DNA of 64,000 nucleotides from Pleurotus djamor. Taxonomy: Eukaryota > Basidiomycota > Agaricomycetes > Agaricales > Pleurotaceae. The translations under genes and the position numbers were made by a program. The stretch covers positions 35,960 to 99,959 of the forward strand of contig JAPEVF010000074.1 of the NCBI GenBank assembly GCA_029747585.1. The letters are read 5' to 3'. A model generated the notes under the pieces. That model had not been told where the DNA came from. It was given only the letters and a program-made list of their open reading frames with translations, and ran no database searches. How positions within the stretch are numbered: the stretch's first letter is position 1; each line of letters starts with the position of its first letter. Below, one piece after another: positions 62,778-64,000 of this stretch.

Positions 62778-63962
62778 TCAAACAGACTTGCTCGGGTTGA
62801 CACCGACGGCTATGATGGGAAAAAGAGGCTGAATAACATAACATGCTCATGGCTTGACAAAGACACTCACTGATGTAGCCGATGACACCTTCTGGCCAAT
62901 CATCTTGGATGGACTCGATGCTGATAAGTCATCAAGTCAGCATCCATGTCAATATTACGAGGACGATGTGACATACTCAACAATAGGGGAGTAGCCCGAC
63001 TTGGTTGCTGTAGCGTAGTTGGGATCTTGGGCGTTCATCATGCGAGCGTGTGTGTTTGCGTTATACGGGGATTGCATGGTCACGACATCAGTCCAGCGAT
63101 CGGTGAAGAAGACTTGTCCCACGTGAGCCACGGGAGAGCTCATGGATTCTTGGTGGACGAGAAGGTTGATGTGGTTCGCAGCACCCGACGAGAATCCGGG
63201 GAAGATAGTTTGGAACTCGGCGATACCAGAGGAAGAAGTCGCGGTGGCACCACGGAGGAACGAACCGTAGTTTCCTTGCGCGTTGGCTACAGAATGTCTC
63301 AGAGTCACGAAAATACTTCAAGTTACGGATTGACAGACCAGACCAGACCTCGACCATGGTATTAGCCAATGGACGACAAGTCGAAATGTCCATGACACCA
63401 ACGTCCAGAATCATGGGCACACCACTAATCAGTGCACTATTAGTAATGTTCAGGACAAAAGGAGATCGCAAACATACGTTTGGCCGTCCGTGACATCAGT
63501 GCGGACAGTCTGAAAGAGGAATATGGGGTTAGTAAGACGGATGGGAGGCCAAGGCAAGTCGGTTTACGGGGTTAGCCACATAGTTCACTGTTCGGTAATT
63601 AAATTAGTTGGTGCTGGAGACGATAGGGAGTTGATATCACCTCGAGGAGCATCAGGGGATGCAACACAGGTGACCTATGCCTTACGGTCAGCGGCACGAA
63701 GAAGCAAAGAAGCCGGTCACTCCACATTTTGGATGTTGTTGTAGAAGGTGCGCTTGCCAAGATCACGCTTCTCGCGTCTTTCGATGTTGAATCGACGAAG
63801 TTCAGCGGAACAGTCGCGAGCTACAATAGCTGGCTCAGCGGGCGCAGGAACGGCTGGATGGATTGACATGAGACGACCCACCATCTCAGAAAAGTAGAAA
63901 AAGGGCTCACCGGCGGCCACACCCAAGAAGATTGCGAGAGAGATTATAGAGGCGAAGTGCAT
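62778..63962 (-). CDS. Secreted intradiol ring-cleavage dioxygenase-like protein with lost iron ligands
   Basis: Signal peptide MHFASIISLAIFLGVAAGEP from ATG 63962, then HPAVPAPAEPA and a basic segment with ERREKRDLGKRTFYNNIQN. After introns come NYVANPVRTDVTDGQT and VPMILDVGVMDISTCRPLAN, TMVEVWS and ANAQGNYGSFLRGATATSSS. GIAEFQTIFPGFSSGAANHI and NLLVHQESMSS follow, then VGQVFFTDRWTDVVTMQSPY and SPIVEYVTS. The last exons read SIESIQDDWPEGVIGYI and TVGVNPSKSV, stop TGA 62778-62780. The order matches fungal extracellular intradiol dioxygenases, which open catechol-type rings. The Tyr in GNYG is kept. The PG-Y site reads PGFSS, the Arg is replaced (GAAN), and HIH reads HIN. Activity is therefore doubtful. 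Confidence 0.82.
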
Positions 63963-64000
63963 TTTGTGTTCTGAGGATGAGGGATAGAGACTACCACAAG

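Overview
The window is nuclear DNA from a filamentous basidiomycete, most likely an Agaricomycete mushroom. Nearly every gene is split by many short introns (about 45-60 nt, GT...AG). Gene content fits: a division-1 chitin synthase, Isc1-type sphingolipid phospholipase C, a large EF-hand protein and a FunK-like kinase of types common in Agaricomycetes, a secreted intradiol-dioxygenase-like protein, and conserved nuclear machinery. There are no bacterial-type operons. Ns are dense at 1-3500 and 40200-44800. In three genes a single N breaks an otherwise continuous frame.

Layout. 559-10391: chitin synthase (+), TFIID subunit TAF6 (-), and a large unrecognised Ser/Pro-rich protein (-). 10392-23948 is gene-poor. 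It holds two paralogous bHLH transcription factors on opposite strands (12782-13920 minus; 21191-22182 plus), an eight-exon four-TM protein (18874-20069), a possible decayed gene near 16.7-17.9 kb, a GATA-motif cluster, and a 26-bp inverted repeat pair at 11106 and 15102 that brackets the first bHLH gene.

23949-37335 is a dense housekeeping block: tubulin cofactor A, Mediator subunit Med11, a DCAF11/LEC14B-like WD40 protein, a TBL1-like LisH-WD40 co-repressor, a GHITM/Bax-inhibitor-type mitochondrial protein, the EF-hand protein, Rib7 riboflavin reductase, and histone H4. 37820-46249: an HSL-type alpha/beta hydrolase with a low-complexity tail, Isc1, a kinase-like protein with a degenerate catalytic loop, an NXT1/p15-like mRNA-export factor, and dihydroxyacetone kinase.

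46465-55228: two DEAH-family RNA helicases, Prp22 and a DHX57-like protein, transcribed head to head from a 106-bp gap. 55964-63962: a Dal5-type MFS permease, two tandem secreted paralogues of unknown function, a Ser-rich basic protein with a possible N-terminal membrane segment, and a secreted intradiol-dioxygenase-fold protein that has lost two of four iron ligands.

Nothing here forms an obvious new multi-gene system. The best leads are the degenerate enzyme-fold proteins (kinase-like and intradiol-like), the tandem secreted pair, the conserved 4-TM protein, and the bHLH locus with its inverted repeat. Exon models were read by eye from splice signals and frame continuity, so individual exon edges may be off.
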